DNA of 64,000 nt from the NCBI GenBank assembly GCA_030549175.1, contig JAUKUA010000004.1:1922001-1986000 (forward strand), given 5' to 3'. Position numbers and translations under genes: made by a program. The stretch comes from Lasiosphaeris hirsuta. Its lineage: Eukaryota > Ascomycota > Sordariomycetes > Sordariales > Lasiosphaeriaceae. A model generated the notes under the pieces. The model searched no databases and was not told the origin of the DNA. It saw nothing but the letters and a program-made list of their open reading frames with translations. Position 1 is the stretch's first letter; each line of letters starts with the position of its first letter. Shown piece after piece: positions 1-13,450 of the stretch.

Positions 1-770
1 GAGTGGCGTAGGATTTTGAGTAGTGGTTGAGTATACGGGCGAGAAGGTCGAATGGCCAAAACAAAAGGAATCGGCGCGTCGCCCCTGTCGAATCCGGCCT
101 TCGCAACTTGACGAAGTTGCTGCAGCCTCCCTCCCGCAAATCACGAACAGGGCAGAAAACCAACAGCAATAAGAACTAACCTAGTGGGAGGAACTGGTTG
201 GGGGTGCGTAATTCCGTCGATGTGCTCGAGTGGTGGTGTCCTCAGGACGTGGTGCCGTGTTGAGACTCGCAGAGACGCAGCGCACCGCCGAAATAAACCG
301 CTCGATGCAGACGCCGATATGGATCTCGGTGCCAAAATAAAAAAACGGCGACGAATAGGCAGCACCCGAATCCGTTCGTGAACGACGCAAAAGTGAATTT
401 GGTCGCTCGTCGATTGCTCGGTTCCTTGGGCGGATTCTGTGGTGGTGAGGGAGGAGGTGACGACGGCGGGCGGACGGGAGGTGAAGGGGAGGAAAGGGAA
501 AATAGATACTTGGGCGGAGTGATGACCAAGTGATAGCTTGATGAGCAGGGTGCGGCGGTGGACGGACGGGGGGCGAGGAAGGGCCCTCGCTCACACTTTT
601 TTTTTGGGCTGGGTGGCCCACTGTTTGGAGCACTGGGTGCAGCAGGCAGGTGGCCTGGGCGCAACTGGCGTGGAGGGATGCCCGTGGAGCGAAAGGGCGA
701 GGAGCGTCGACAGACCCGCGGATGGGATGGCAATAAAACGGAACACCTCCTCGCTCGACAGCCACTGGTG
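1..770 (-). promoter_or_regulatory. Probable leader/promoter of a minus-strand gene off the left edge
   Basis: No coding frame here looks real. Read on the minus strand, the segment is rich in C/T tracts (for example around 430-500 and 540-610), as is typical around transcription starts and long 5' leaders of filamentous-fungal genes. I infer that it belongs to a minus-strand gene whose coding part lies beyond position 1. The open frames on both strands are low-complexity Pro/Ser/Arg translations of GC-rich DNA. Confidence 0.35.
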
Positions 771-3700
771 AATGCAGGTGCAGGCAGTTATGCTGCTACT
801 GCTGCGCTACGGGCAGGGCAGCACGCACTGCACTACGAGATATGTATACTATTGTGCAATACACATCAACACTACAATGGAATACTGCAGCCCTTGACAA
901 GTGCGATACACCTCAGCGTTGCGTCCGCTGCGTCAGTTGTGCTCGTTGCTGTTGCGTCCTGACGGCTGCACTCCATACTCAGGCGGCACAGTCAGACAAC
1001 AAGCCCCCCTCCGGATCTGGAGGTGGCCTGTATCTGCCAAACGGTCCCCAGAATCCCAACCGTGATAATCGTCAACCCCGAGACGCTACGCGTGCCGAAC
1101 AGAAACTTTTTTTCTTCTTCTTCTCCTGTGCTAGGCTGGAAATCAACGGGTCAGGAGGCGTGGAACTGGAACTCGACGGCGACAGAAGGGTGTCTGCATC
1201 AAGATTGGTGTGACTATGACGGAAATGACCAGGGCTCTCGTCAACCTTTGCGCCTCCCACCAAAAACAGAAGGGGTGGCCCAAGTGCTGCCAAGCGGGCT
1301 AAGAAAGTGGGCCCAGAGAGCCTGCCCCGGCTGGTAGGCAAGGAGCAGGGGCAGTGGAACAGGCGGGAACGAGGGGGACTGGAAGGGGGGGCGTGATGCA
1401 TCAAAAACGACAAGTAGCACCCCCCAAACCCCAATCTTCCAATCTTTGAGCGAACCGCAATTCCGAGGCACACAGAAAGCCCTGGCCTCTCATTGGTGAG
1501 CACAGTTTCGAATTCACCTTGGAGTTTCTCCCAGTCACCATCGTCCGCGTCAAGGCAGACCACGGCACTGGTCGTCATTTTGAGGCAACTCTTCAGAATC
1601 TCAGTCATGCTCATCCAACAGCTCGTCTCAGGGCTTGGTGCGGATATCGTCGTGTCTTGGATGGCACCGGCCTGAACAGCGACCTGTAACCAGCAGCCGG
1701 CTCCTACCCAAAATACACAAAGGCGATACTAACGGCTCAGTAGCAGCCCCAATAACGCCAAACGTTGCAGGCGTTGCGGAACAAGATCCATCTGCTTCAC
1801 GTGCGCATGATCGTGTTCGGGGTCAAGGTTGCTGAGAGTTAGGCTCGCAGCCTGCCTTGCCCACCCTCACAGCGAGTCTCTGCTAGCTCCTTAACAATGC
1901 GCGGATTTCAACGGCAATCCCATGCAAAATTAGCTCGCTGCAAGAACGCCCTGGCGTGTTATCGATACCGCGTGTCCCAAATTTCCAGGCCAGCAGGGGT
2001 AACCAAACACCTTCATCAGGGCAGCATACGGGGTACCTCCAGTGTCTGTCTCAGGGGACGGGTACCTCATTAATAGCAGCGCCAATATCGGATGAAGAGT
2101 CGTTTTCCTTCGAACAATTCGAACCCTTCTATTTTTCCATGTGAATCAGCATCCGCGTCGCTTTCATCTGGACGATGGCAGGCTGCCAGTTTGCCCGGTG
2201 CCCGTTGCCCCCCCCCCCCCCCCCAAAAGTCCGAAAGCTGAACTGGGGTGCGTACAAGATGTATAACTGCCGTATACCAACTGATGTTGGTTTTCGAGGG
2301 CAGCCTCTCACACAGCCCGCAGGCGCGGCGTTGTTTGGTGTTTCCCATTGGCGTCGCCAGCGACGCTGGCTCAAGCCATCGTCAGCCATTGCGGCCCACT
2401 GTAACCAACATCTGTTGCATCGGGGCTTCAGGACCACCAGGGCCGCCAGGACCGTCGGCTCGTGAAGCTGACTGATCTCTTCGCTCAGCAGCCGTGATCA
2501 AGGTGCAAGAGCAAATCTGCCCTTCCTACACTGTTCGGGGCCCCATGGGCCGAAGCCAATATCTGTTGCACCTCTGCGAGGTTTGCGGCCCCTCGTCCCC
2601 TCGTCCCAGGGTCCTTGACGCGTTCCCGAAATAGTCGAAAACAACAGATCACTGAGGACCGTGATGCACACCGGGGGATGACCAGGGCTGCCCACGGCTA
2701 CCCCAAGTTACAACAATAACAAGGGCCGCTCGATCCGTCTAGTTTAGTCTAACCAAAGCATCCAAGCCGATGCTTCCATGGCGTTGGGACTTGGACTGTC
2801 GTCTCGTCAGTTGCCCTGCGAGGCATCTTGGCGGGCTGGTCAGCAAGGCAGTCATTTCCACCAGCCGCTCTGAATTCAGGCACTGGTCACTGGAGTGCAT
2901 CAAACACGACAACCACAGGCCTGACGGGCCCGACAGGCACAATGAGAGAAAAGCAGCGGTTGCCGCTTCCAATTCCCCAGTGCGAGTCAGGCCCAACGTT
3001 TTGGCCCAGGCTTTCGGACACCCAGGTCCGGCCAAGGGTGGCTGGCTATGCAAACCCCTCTCGTGGCGGATGCGGCATGTCAAGAAGGCGGTCAACCCCT
3101 TCCTTGGTGGGACTTGAGCTCCTGCCTCCTGCTCCTGCACTTCTGCACCAGAGCCGCCAAAAGGGGGCCGTCCAACTGCCTCCAACCTGGCCCACGGTGG
3201 TCTCGGGGGACTTGGTGCTGGGTGCGTGACTTGTGACTTGGAATTTGAGTGACCTCCATCTCAAGACACGACTCCGTTCTGAGTCAGGATTGACACGAAG
3301 ATCGCAGCTCCCAAATGGCGAGGGAGCCGGGGGGAGTGCAACGGGGAGGCTGTGGGACGGAGTGGCACTGATCATCAGCCCCCTCTGACCCTCTGGGTGT
3401 CATATCTGGATGCGAGCCGGGCAATATGATGGTGATGAGGTGAAGCACTGCCATCTGCCATGCTTCCAGCAACTGAGTGGCCAGCAGTAAAGTTGGAAAT
3501 GAAAAGGGTAATGAAACTGAAATGGACAGCATGAGCTGCCCGGCAACGCGGTTTCCGCTGATGAACTCCCCGCCCGTCGAGCCGCAGGGCCCTCGCGTGG
3601 GTGTTCGGGTCAATTGTGTTTGTAAAAAAAAATTAAAAAATAAAAAATAAATACAATATTCGGGTCTTGCAGCGCTTGACTGCGAGTCTGCACCACTGTA

Positions 3701-6700
3701 GCGCCGAGTGCTCCCTTTCCCTCCTCTGCTCGCGCTCGGGGGGAAACCCTCCACCAACGCCGAGGCTTGGCCGTCGAGCTGGTCCCTGCAACGATTCCCG
3801 GCTGAGAATGCGATGCGGTGTTTCTGAAGACTCAAGACCACACTAGCCAGCGACGAGATCGGACGCACACGCTGCCTCCCTGTCCGGCCACCAGTCAAGC
3901 CTGCTGGCAATGGAGACGTGCATGGCCAGAATGGAGTTGTTCCCAGCGCTCTCGGTGGCCTTGGTTGCTTGGCACGGGGCTAAAAAAACCATCGTTGCCG
4001 CACCTGTGGAGAGAAGGCGGAAAGCCAAAAACTTCTCCAGCGGCGACTCGTTCCGCACTGAAGCAAACTACGCAGAGCTCTCTCTCTCAACAAGGAACCC
4101 CCACACAGGGCGTGGTACATACGTACATTTTCCCGATTACATGGCTGTCAAAGGCCAGGTCTGCTTGAGGCCTGCAGGCCCACCTGCATTGTCGAGGGCC
4201 GATGGCGATGAAGCGCTAATGAATGCAGCCTCTGACCACTTGCGAATGACGTTGAGCTTCTGCGACGCTGCGACAGGCTCCGCGCACGCAGGCCCTCAGG
4301 TCCCATTAGCTCAGACCGATCGTACCACTCAGAGAGCATGTTGCAGATGGCTCCCTTCCATGGTGCATGGCTCCCTTGGCCCCGTTGCTTCCCTTCTTCC
4401 AGGCGATTGTGCCGAAGCCAGTTCGCTCAGCCCAGCGAGCCGACGAGAGCCATTACCCGCCCAGCGAGGCAAAGGGCAAGCGGACGGCAACCTTTGGCTC
4501 GGGTCCACCGGCCGGAAAATCCACCTGGGAACAACAGCCAATGGGTGCTGTCTGAGTGCGTGTTGGAGCAAATGCCGGAGTCACACCTGGGTTTTGGGAC
4601 CTGGCCTCGTTGTGCCTCCTAGCCTCAGCGCCCACTCATTCCACACTCGCTGAGAGTCACGATAGCCTCTGGCAGCCAACCGGCGGCCAACAAAGGGTGT
4701 CTCGACCGTCACCGCCGTCACCAGACTCATCCCAAGTCGGGGCGCTACGCCGTACGAGAAAGTATCAATGCGACGCTACTAACGCCGTCAGCCCACGAAA
4801 GACTAGCTAGCTAGCCATCGCCAACCTGAGCCGCACGTGCCAGCCGCTGACACTCGGGGGGCTGACACAGCAGTGACGTCTCCAAGTGATGTCTCGCCTT
4901 CCCCTTTCAGCCGATGGTCGCCCTCACCAGACTTCTCAAGCCTTCTCAAGCCGGCGAGGGAGGCACGGGAGGGTGTGGTCTCGCGCTCCCGCAACCCTTC
5001 CCGGCTCCCGCAAGAGCTGAGCTTCAATCGTGACTTATCGTGATCATCGACCACGCCAACCGAAGCCCTCAGCTTCCGGCGCTTATTAACTCCCACATGG
5101 TTTTCTTGGACCTGGGCAGCGCACACACAGCAAATACGTCTTTGATTCTTTTTGCATGCACCTCCCCCAAAACCGCTCCAAAACCCCGCAGGGTCGAGCC
5201 AGGCTGCCAGGTTGCCAGGCCGAGGTGCTAGACGGGGTGCTGGACGGTGCTGGACTTGTAGGCGGTGTGGGAAGCTCCCGCTTCCACTTTCACTAGGCAT
5301 GCTACCCTGTCACCATGCTCGAGCCATGCAACGGACTGCCGCCTTTCTGGCAACGGCACGGAAACATCAAAGTCTCACTCATGCGCGTGTGAGAGGTGGA
5401 AGAAGACGGTGACCGTCTCGCTGGCCGTACTGTACATACATACAGAGAGACCGAGCCCACAGAGCACAGAGTATCAAGCCAGCCCAGCACACCCAGCACA
5501 ATTTTCAGCGGCTGTGGTCGGCAGGCTTCCCCGCCATTCAACCCTAGTGGTATGCATGCCACCAATCGTCAGCAGCAGCTCATGTCTCTGTGCCTCTGGC
5601 AAGATAGACAAGGAGGAAGGCGAAAAGACAGACATGGAACGGCAACGTATGACTCTGCACTCACATATCGCCCGCCCCCCGACGGGGCCCCAATCGACCC
5701 CAAGCCGAAAGCAGGCAAAAACACAGACGCAGCACCAGGACACGGACAGGAGGTCGGCACACAACAGCCTGCTGCTTTGTTCCTCTTGCAGAAAAAGCGC
5801 AAAGCACTGGGATCTTCGATCCTCTCGGAGGTTTTTTATTTGCTTCAAGTGCCCCCGGGCCATGCGGGTGCTCTGCTACGGTAGGTGTTCTTGGAGGTCT
5901 TCCCCCTAGGTCGGCTCCTAAAACAGCCCTGGCTGCCTGCGCCGGCCGGTTTGCCTGTTTCCAGCCTCTCCTGCTCCTCTTGTCCAACCCTGCGTTGTTG
6001 GGACTTGACCTGCATTGCATAGCTACTCAGAAGGCAGGAAACAGAAGAGGGCGGCCAACAGCGTCTGGCACGTTTGGCAATACCCGGTGTGGGGGTTGTG
6101 CGCTTGGCCCTATCAGATCTGTGTCGCCATCGACGATGGCTCTGCGCTCTGCACTCTGTGCTGTCGGCGGTCGAACCCCTCGCGCTTCCCTGACGAACGG
6201 GAAACCCGGTTGCGCGAATGAGATCGTTCGGCGGGTTAGGCAAATGCGAGAAGGGGAAGCTGTTGTCTGTGATGCCTGGGAGTCGACCCCGGAATGGAGC
6301 CGTGCTACGAATACAGTTGCGTACATTGTACACAGACAAGTTGCGTAGCGTAGATGACGAATCGACGCTGCCACGGCTGCCACCAAGGGCAAGGGCAAGT
6401 CTAGATGTGTCTCGCTTTTTCGAGGACACAGTTTCTCGCCACGGCCATCAAGCCAGCTCAAGCCAGCTTAAGCCAGCTTAAGCCAGCCGCGTGGTTGGTT
6501 ACATAATTTTTGCCCTGGCCGGTTGACTGAGATGGAGGGACACACCGGCCGTTCGGATCAGCCGGGTCATCCTCCTGCCTAGGTCTTATTCCGTGGCTTG
6601 CCGAATGCTAACACGACAGTGGCCAGACGGATCATCTTGTCGTCTTTCGATCGTTCAAACTTTTGTTAGATTCAATGTCGTACCTAGGCTTTTTGCTCCT

Positions 6701-9700
6701 CGCTGTCAGTGCCTGACTGTTCCGAGGATCTGAGTCGAAGCACGCTCCGCTCGCTACGTCTGCTCCACCCCCTCTCTCTCTCCCCCCGTCCGGCGGCGGC
6801 TCCCGCCTTTTGGGGTGCTTTTTTTCTCCTTCCTGCTCTGCCAAGTCCGACCACTGGCGAGCTCGGAGCCAAAAAAAAAAAAAAAAAAAAAAACCAACTT
6901 CTCCTTGCCCGGTTACCAATTCGGGAGGAGGTTTTTTCTTGTTGGGCAGAAATGGGTTGCCCCGCGTAAAGCGGGACCGGCCCATAACCTATACAGCATG
7001 TCCCTTACTACATACGTGCCTCCCGGTCCTACCCAAACTAGGTGCGTCAAGTTTGTGCGGTGGTAGCGTACCTTTTTTTCAGCATAGATGGAGGGTCTAG
7101 AGGGTCTTGACATGAGAGGTGTTACCATGGCTGAGGAATTTTATAACGCAGTTGCATTAGCATTGCCGCGGAGTTGGGTTTTACGGTTGCTATGTTGATG
7201 GGGGCACCTTGTTTTTGGCTTGTCAATAGATTCAAGATGGGAAGCCGTGATGGTGGGGCGCACAACCGATCTCGAAACAGACATTGTCGACGATGGCTGA
7301 CCATGGCTGCGGGTAGCCCTCCCTGGTTTTCCGAGATTCCATATCGAGATGAGATCGAAAACCGCGCCCGTGTTATTTTCTGGCTTGTTTCTCAGCACCC
7401 CTCATCGGCCATCCCATCCGAGGTGCCTAGTAGGTTGTCAGATCCAAAAAAGGAGGGGTTGTCGGAGTGAGAAAAAGCCCCTCAACACCGAAAACGTGGG
7501 GATGGGGGGTTCGCTCTCGCGTCCTGCATCGAGACCTCACTACCACCTACCTCGGGAGTTTTGTCTTGGGGAGGGAATGACAAGTACCATCTCTCTGGGG
7601 GGGAGATCTAGTGGAGGGGAGACGTAGGCGGCGTTTTGGGTTCCTTGCTTCCATTGGACTCGACGCCAAGAGTGGGAGAGAATCTATCATAGGCTCCAGT
7701 ATTCCTGGCTTGAGGGCGGGGAAAAAGTGAGTGGTGGATATTGAATACTTTTTGGTTTTTTCCCTCTGTCGCTTTCTTCCTTTGTTTCGGTTGACGTGCA
7801 TTTGCATCTCAACCTCCCCATCCTTCCGTGCCTTGGGATACGTACCTTGGATGGGCTATTGCCGCGGGTGATGGGACGGATGCGTGGGCGGCCGCGGAGT
7901 GATGTCGGACAGGGGATTGGCGAGGGGGCGGTAGTTTGTTGTCAGGATTGCCTCTAAGCTCTGCCGAGGTGGAGGAGTGTTGAGTTTAGAAATTCTCGTG
8001 TGCGGCTTGTGGAGTTCGCCCGTATGCCGTCGGTGGCCATTCGCATGTTGACGATGGGTCATCTACGGGCCATCTACGGGCTTCATATCGACGGCAGGCG
8101 TGGGTATAGGATCACAGGCCGAGCAGGGAACCGGTAGCTTGCAGTAGTACCTCGTTAGGGGGGGCGAAAAGGAAGGACCCTGAAGAGAAGGTCTTGTCAA
8201 GGCCACTCTCGAAGAAAAAAAAAATACATGGTCCGCCAGCCGAGGGAAAGGAAAAGGAAAGAGAGAGAAAAACGCCGAGGTTGAACGTTGATCAACAGAA
8301 AGTTCCTCCAAGTGGGGATTTTTTTTTTTTCGGGCGGAGGAGGCGAGAAAAAAAACAGGTCCCATTGCAAGAGAGGATGGATCTGTTTGGTCATTATGCA
8401 GCTTGTGTGTTCCATATGACCGTATCATGATACCGTATATTTGTGTGAGGGGCGAGCCGGGGAAGGAACAGGGCACGTGAAGAATAGATGAAATGGGTGA
8501 TTACTGGGTGCAGACCACGCGGTGAGGGATCTTCGAGTGACGCTGTTGGTCACCCGTTGCCTGCCAACGAAAAGCCTGAAGCCGTCTGTTCCCAGCTGCG
8601 GATTTATCGATGCAGTCAGACTTCCATTTTTGGCACTGACCGGCATACTCTTCTCCTACCCTTCCTTCTGCCGGGTCACCACCAACATTACAGGAGAGTT
8701 GCAACACTTGGATGTGTTGTTCTTGTGCTGGTGATATTGACCAGCTACGCTTGTGAGGTTGCCTGGGACTGGATACTACTGAGCTGCCTTGCCCCTATTC
8801 TTTGGATCGCCATGAGAATTCGGCAGCCTAGCAGGCGGCTCTCGGCAGATAGACTGTCTCGTAAGATTGTCGCAAGACGGAAAAGTCGGCGAGTTCGTGG
8901 TTGAATTCCCCCGAGCACTTGGTGCCAACCCCCTTATTCTCATCTCAGATCGAGAAACGATCAGGGACCAAGCTTCGCCCTGAAATGGGATTCGACCTTT
9001 TTACCATGACCTGGTGCTATTCTGGCTTGCTGCTCATCAGAATGAAGGCTGAGCATCATCGGCAAAAGGGGCAAGGCTGAGGCACAGAACCAGTCGGTCG
9101 GAATGTCTCATGTTCGCGTCATCGCCGTCTAATGGGGCCGCCATGGGCCCTTTTGCTTTTCCTCCCAGTCTCCAGAGGGAAACGAAGCTTAAAGCGTATA
9201 GGCTAGTGAGAAAGCTGAGCAATGTATGTGCCTTTAGTAGAGAAACCCATTGTAGTCCATGTTGAGATAGCCACTCCTGCGCTATCCTGACCAATATTTG
9301 AGATCAGTCCTGTCAACTGTGACACGTCTGGCAGCCAACGGACTGGGGGTTCAAGCTAGGTTCGCCAAGGGGAAGAAGGTATTGTTGTCAGAATTCAGGA
9401 TGTCGGCTCAAGCAGTTGTCATCTGAGAGTATCGTGGTACTTTCTATCTACTTGTCACCCTCGGACAGTGGTTGGACGAGGCCAAAACTGCGGGATCGGA
9501 AGTGGCCTCATGCCCCCCCTCATCATGGCGGTAGGGAGTCAGGGCGTCGCGCTTCCATGAGTCTTTGACCTGTCGAAGATGTCACAGCGATGCTCGCTCG
9601 GGGGAAACCACCATCTTGATCATGTCGCATCTCGAAGAAGGAGCAATATAGAAGCAAGGAGGGAGCAACGCCGGGAAGTCAGACTATTTCACATCCAGGT

Positions 9701-10347
9701 CACGGACAACAATCAACTTGCAAAGTATCAGAAAGATCCGTCTAACATTGGTCATATGCCTCTAGCTCCACCGCAGCCCATCCAGTCTTCTGAGCGCTGA
9801 CAGTACAGGACTTACTCTCTGCAACCGATAATGCGCGAACCACCACGGACCTTCCGTGACAAAATCCTCCTCAGAAGGCCCATCATTAATCAAACCCCCG
9901 CCATAACGCCAGAAAACACTGCCAAACGCCGGCCCTGAGAGAAACGCTGGACCCGCTTGCCATAAAGCAACCCCAGCAGCTTCAAGTAACCTCCTCCGGT
10001 CGTCGCCGTATGTCGTGCTTTTGTCGTATTGCCTACACCTAGTCGTACAAGGAAAGCATTTCCGGTCAAGCCTTCTTTTTGGGGCTGCGTTTTCGCTTCG
10101 TCGTTTGTCGTGCCTCTTCGAGTGCTCTCTCCCCCGTTTCTACTCTTTCCGCCATAATTGCCTCTCGCTCACCTGGGAGCAGATTGGAAAACAAAAAGGA
10201 ATAAAAGCGCCGCCTGGCTTTGTAGTCTTCGCCAGGCAGCTGGCAGTACTCGCAAAAGCAAACAAGAGAAGCTTGACCCCCTATAACGATAAAAAAGGTA
10301 AAAAGAAACCAGTTAGCTCCATCCAAAGAAGAAAAAAAAAAAAGAAA
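771..10347. other. Long gene-free region (about 9.6 kb)
   Basis: I find no supportable gene. All open frames (the longest near 3.3-4.7 kb) are of Pro/Arg/Ser-rich chance composition, show no family motif, and cannot be joined by plausible introns. Visible structure includes a C17 run (2208-2224), an A/T-rich patch (3628-3660), imperfect AAGCCAGCTT-type tandem units (about 6462-6490), an A23 run (6871-6893), and pyrimidine-rich minus-strand tracts near 8.2-8.35 kb. The last part (about 9.8-10.3 kb) is the downstream flank of the Rsc7-like gene. The block could be an extended promoter, a long untranslated leader or noncoding transcripts; sequence alone does not decide. Confidence 0.6.
6871..6893. 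repeat. A23 homopolymer
   Basis: An uninterrupted run of 23 A just after a C/T-rich stretch (about 6750-6840). It lies in noncoding sequence and is likely length-polymorphic. Confidence 0.9.
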
Positions 10348-12229
10348 TCACACAGTCATCGAGTAAGGCACAATGGCCTTGTCCACCACGGGCTCACGTC
10401 TAGAGGTTTTTGTGGCTTCGTCACCCCACTTGGAGTGCCACTCGTTCTCATGCTTGACGGCCGCGTCGAACGCCTGGCGGCAGTCTTCGGGCAGCAAGTC
10501 TCGGATATCTTGCGGGACAGCTGAAAGTCCTTTGAAGGGCGCCAGGAAGTCCGCCTGGGCTGAAGCCTCGTAATCGACCTTGGACGTGCGAAACGGCACG
10601 TCGTACGAGACGGGTAAAAGACCCGCCGGGGGCGTCTCGAGATGCGTATCCATGACTAGGAAGTTTCGGGAGATGGCGGGGTTGAGCAGTGGGAAAATCG
10701 CCGACTCAGACGGTTCTTCTGGGTCCTCCTCGTCGACAACCTGCTCAATCCGCGCGTGTGTCGGCTGCATGATGGACGGATAGTGCATAGAGTTAGTATG
10801 AATGTCGTATACGCCCGTGTTGTTAGCGCGGCGCACAACGGTGAGGATGTTGTTGAATCGGCTGGAGAGAGGTTAGCTGTGTCCCTCGACATCATGTTTT
10901 CCATTGGACCTACCTCGCTTCACGCGCATGCTCCAGCTGCCAGTTGACGTCGTTAACGGCAACGCGCCTCTTCTTGGATTCAGCCTTGACGTTTTGTTGG
11001 GGAATCGAGGGGCCGCTCGCGTGGTAGACGGCGCTTGCGCCATGCCATGCGACGTACTGGTTCTTGTTGTACGGCTGATTCGGGTCGTATACATCGTTAG
11101 GGTCCGCAAAGTCGCCCTCGACGGCGCCCTCCTCGCGAACCTTCGCGACATCGTAGTCATCTGTGACGCGCCGACCTCCAACAATGATCAAGGCTCCAAA
11201 CTCGCGGAAGACGGAACGCGCAGTGACAATGCCTATCGAACGGCCTTTGTAGCTGTGGGGGATGATATCGCGCTCAATCATGTCGCGCTTCTCCTCATCG
11301 TTGACAATAATCTTGTATAGCTTTTTGTGCTTGGTGAAGAAGAGATACGAGTCGCGGAAACCGACGCAGCGAGCGGGCTCGGTCGACAACATGTAGAGAC
11401 GGTCACCTCGGCCAGCAACCGTAAAGGTGCGGCAGCGATACTCGCGGCCGCCTAGCAGGTTGCCCAGCTTGTCCACCTTGGTCTCACCCTCGGCATCCTC
11501 AGGCAGGTCGACCTCATCGTTGATAATGTCAAGCACAGTGCCGTCCTTGTCAATCGACTGCTGGGTAGGCGTGTAGTGCTGGCCCTTGCGGCCGCCGCGG
11601 CCTCTCCAGCCTCCGCGGCCGCGCTTGCGCGGGGTGGCATCGGGGTCGTGGTTCGGCTTCTCAATCGGGAGAGTGTCCCAGTCGGGCGGGCGGTTCTTGG
11701 GAGGGCGACCGAGACGGCGGCGGCGGATGACAGGCTCGGGGGGTGGAGTGGGCGACTTAGCCGACTCTTCGTCCTCCTCCGGGGCCTCGTCCTCGTCGGC
11801 TGCCGACTCGTCGTCCTTATCTACATCCTCGTCGCCATCGGCCTGCGGCTCGGGCTCTTCCTGGTCTGCATCGGGCATCGGGTCATCCTCGTCGTCGAGG
11901 CCCTCAAAATTCTTGGGGGTGCTCTCTACAGGCGCAGACGGGGAATTGGTCAGTGACGCCATTCGCGAGGCGGAGGTGCGAATTCGGATTTTCATCTTGT
12001 TGGGATGCGCGATGGGGGGGGGCAGGGAATGTGGGGTTGTGTTTGATGCGCTTTGCGCTGGGGAGCTTGGGGTGGTGCGGTAATCAGGAGAGTGTGATCT
12101 GGAAGGTGTGGAAGGTCGGGAGGGTTTGGATGGTTTGGATGGTCTGGGAATTGTGGAGGAGAAAAAGCACCCACCAAGAGCTGCTTGTGCGCGTTTCGCA
12201 GCAGCGCGGCCTGACCGTCGTGACGGCAT
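10348..12229 (-). CDS. Rsc7/Npl6-like subunit of the RSC/SWI-SNF chromatin remodeller
   Basis: Two exons (12229-10914 and 10861-10348) flank a 52-nt GT-AG intron (10913-10862), giving 609 aa. The N-terminal part is acidic and disordered with many Glu/Asp. An AT-hook-like RRRRLGRPPKNRPP stretch and a KRGRGGWRGRGGRKG basic patch follow. The conserved Rsc7 domain starts about residue 260 (GREYRCRTFTVAGRGDRLYM) and includes YLFFTKHKKLYKIIV and the HSYKGRSIGIVTARSVFREFG block. The C-terminal exon keeps NNTGVYDIHTNSMHYPSIMQ. In the family, Rsc7 is a nuclear accessory subunit of ATP-dependent remodellers; this role is inferred by homology. The frame is open further upstream. I chose the Met at 12229 (MPSRRSGRAAAKRAQ), a basic start usual in fungal members; Met 11995 (MKIRIR, 531 aa) is the main alternative. 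Confidence 0.88.
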
Positions 12230-13450
12230 CCTAGTCACTTTTCCAAAATTCCGGGCCGGGGTCGATTGCTTGAGATCTCGGCGCTGGCCAAAGGCGGGTC
12301 TAGTCAGTCTTCGCGATGTTGCGGGCGATGAAGCTCGGATTTGCCTCGACGCGGTTTGGCAAGACGTGGGATTGACTGCAGGCACGGGCCAGTTGCCCCA
12401 GTGCAGCACGCATTTACAGTTGGAGCTGGGACTGTGTGCCAGCTCAATTGTCAAATTTTAAACACTGTATATCCACACTGTGCCCAAGCCTCTTCAATAT
12501 GCCTTGTACGGATATCGTCTGCACTCCAACGGGTTGGGACACATGGAGAAGTTGGCAAGCAACAAACAGGCACTCATTGCTTGAATACCTGAATGCCTAT
12601 ATTGCAAGAATAATTTCAAGATCCAAATATCTGCCGAACCTGTTTTATTTTATCTTTCTCTGCTAGGTCCACATGAACCCCCCCCGGGAGGGACAGCACA
12701 TGGGCTTTGCTGGGAACACAGATACACCAGGGATATACCAGGTAACAGAGGCTTCATCAGCCCAGGGTCAAACTGCCCCATAACATCATTTTGGCGGTAT
12801 CATCCATGTCATTATCATCTTTTGACCATCCAAGTAAAGAAAGCCCAAGTCCATCCATCCCGTTTAGGGCTTCGGATGCCCCAATGGAGTCTCCCATCCA
12901 GTAGTCTCGCTCCAAGGAAAAAGAGGGAAGGCAGAGAAGTTGCACAATCTGGAAGCTCTCTAACCTCCTTTCTCCCCCCTATAACAGCCGACTGGCTGGG
13001 CCAAAGCAAGCAGGCAAGCAAGCAAGCAACGACTGGGAAGAGGGCAGAGCAGTCGCCCAGCTGCCCACCCAAAATGGCCACCGGCATCATTTACGTATTC
13101 CAGTAAACGACAACACTTGCCAGTTCATGGTAGAGAAATAGATGCCATAGGCTATTACGCTTGGATCCATCCATGTCCATGACAAGAAGTGTTTGGTGAA
13201 TAGTATCCCCTGATCCAGCCCCCCCAACCCGAGCACCACAACGCACTGCTGTCACCATTCAATCTTTCTTCAGCCCACGCTATAATTTCGCCACGATATA
13301 TAGTCACCTATTCAGCTATGAAGTTGCCGCAAAATCAATCGGGGGTATCTTTGGTTGGAATGAGCAGTTCTGGGTAGAAGTACCCAGGAGTGCCTTGGGA
13401 CGTGATGCAGACCCAAAGCAGCCAGGTCGAGACTCGGCCCAGAATAGTCT
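12230..13450. other. Intergenic: TFIIB downstream flank / Rsc7 upstream flank
   Basis: Two minus-strand genes flank this stretch. No coding signal is seen. It contains AAGCAAGCAGGCAAGCAAG-type short tandem repeats near 13005-13030 and an AT-rich part at 12.45-12.67 kb. Confidence 0.7.

Noticed and set aside
3284..4653. Long open frames on both strands (208 and 247 codons)
   Set aside because: No motif or family likeness, and both strands are open at once, as expected in GC-rich noncoding DNA.
8488..8904. 138-codon plus-strand open frame with a hydrophobic patch
   Set aside because: One hydrophobic patch alone is weak evidence; no family likeness, splice partners or start context.
12000..12185. 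Possible 5' intron in the Rsc7-like gene joining MPSRRSGRAAAKRAQ to MKIRIR
   Set aside because: The GTGGGT donor and CAACAAG acceptor leave the wrong phase, and the region is open without splicing.
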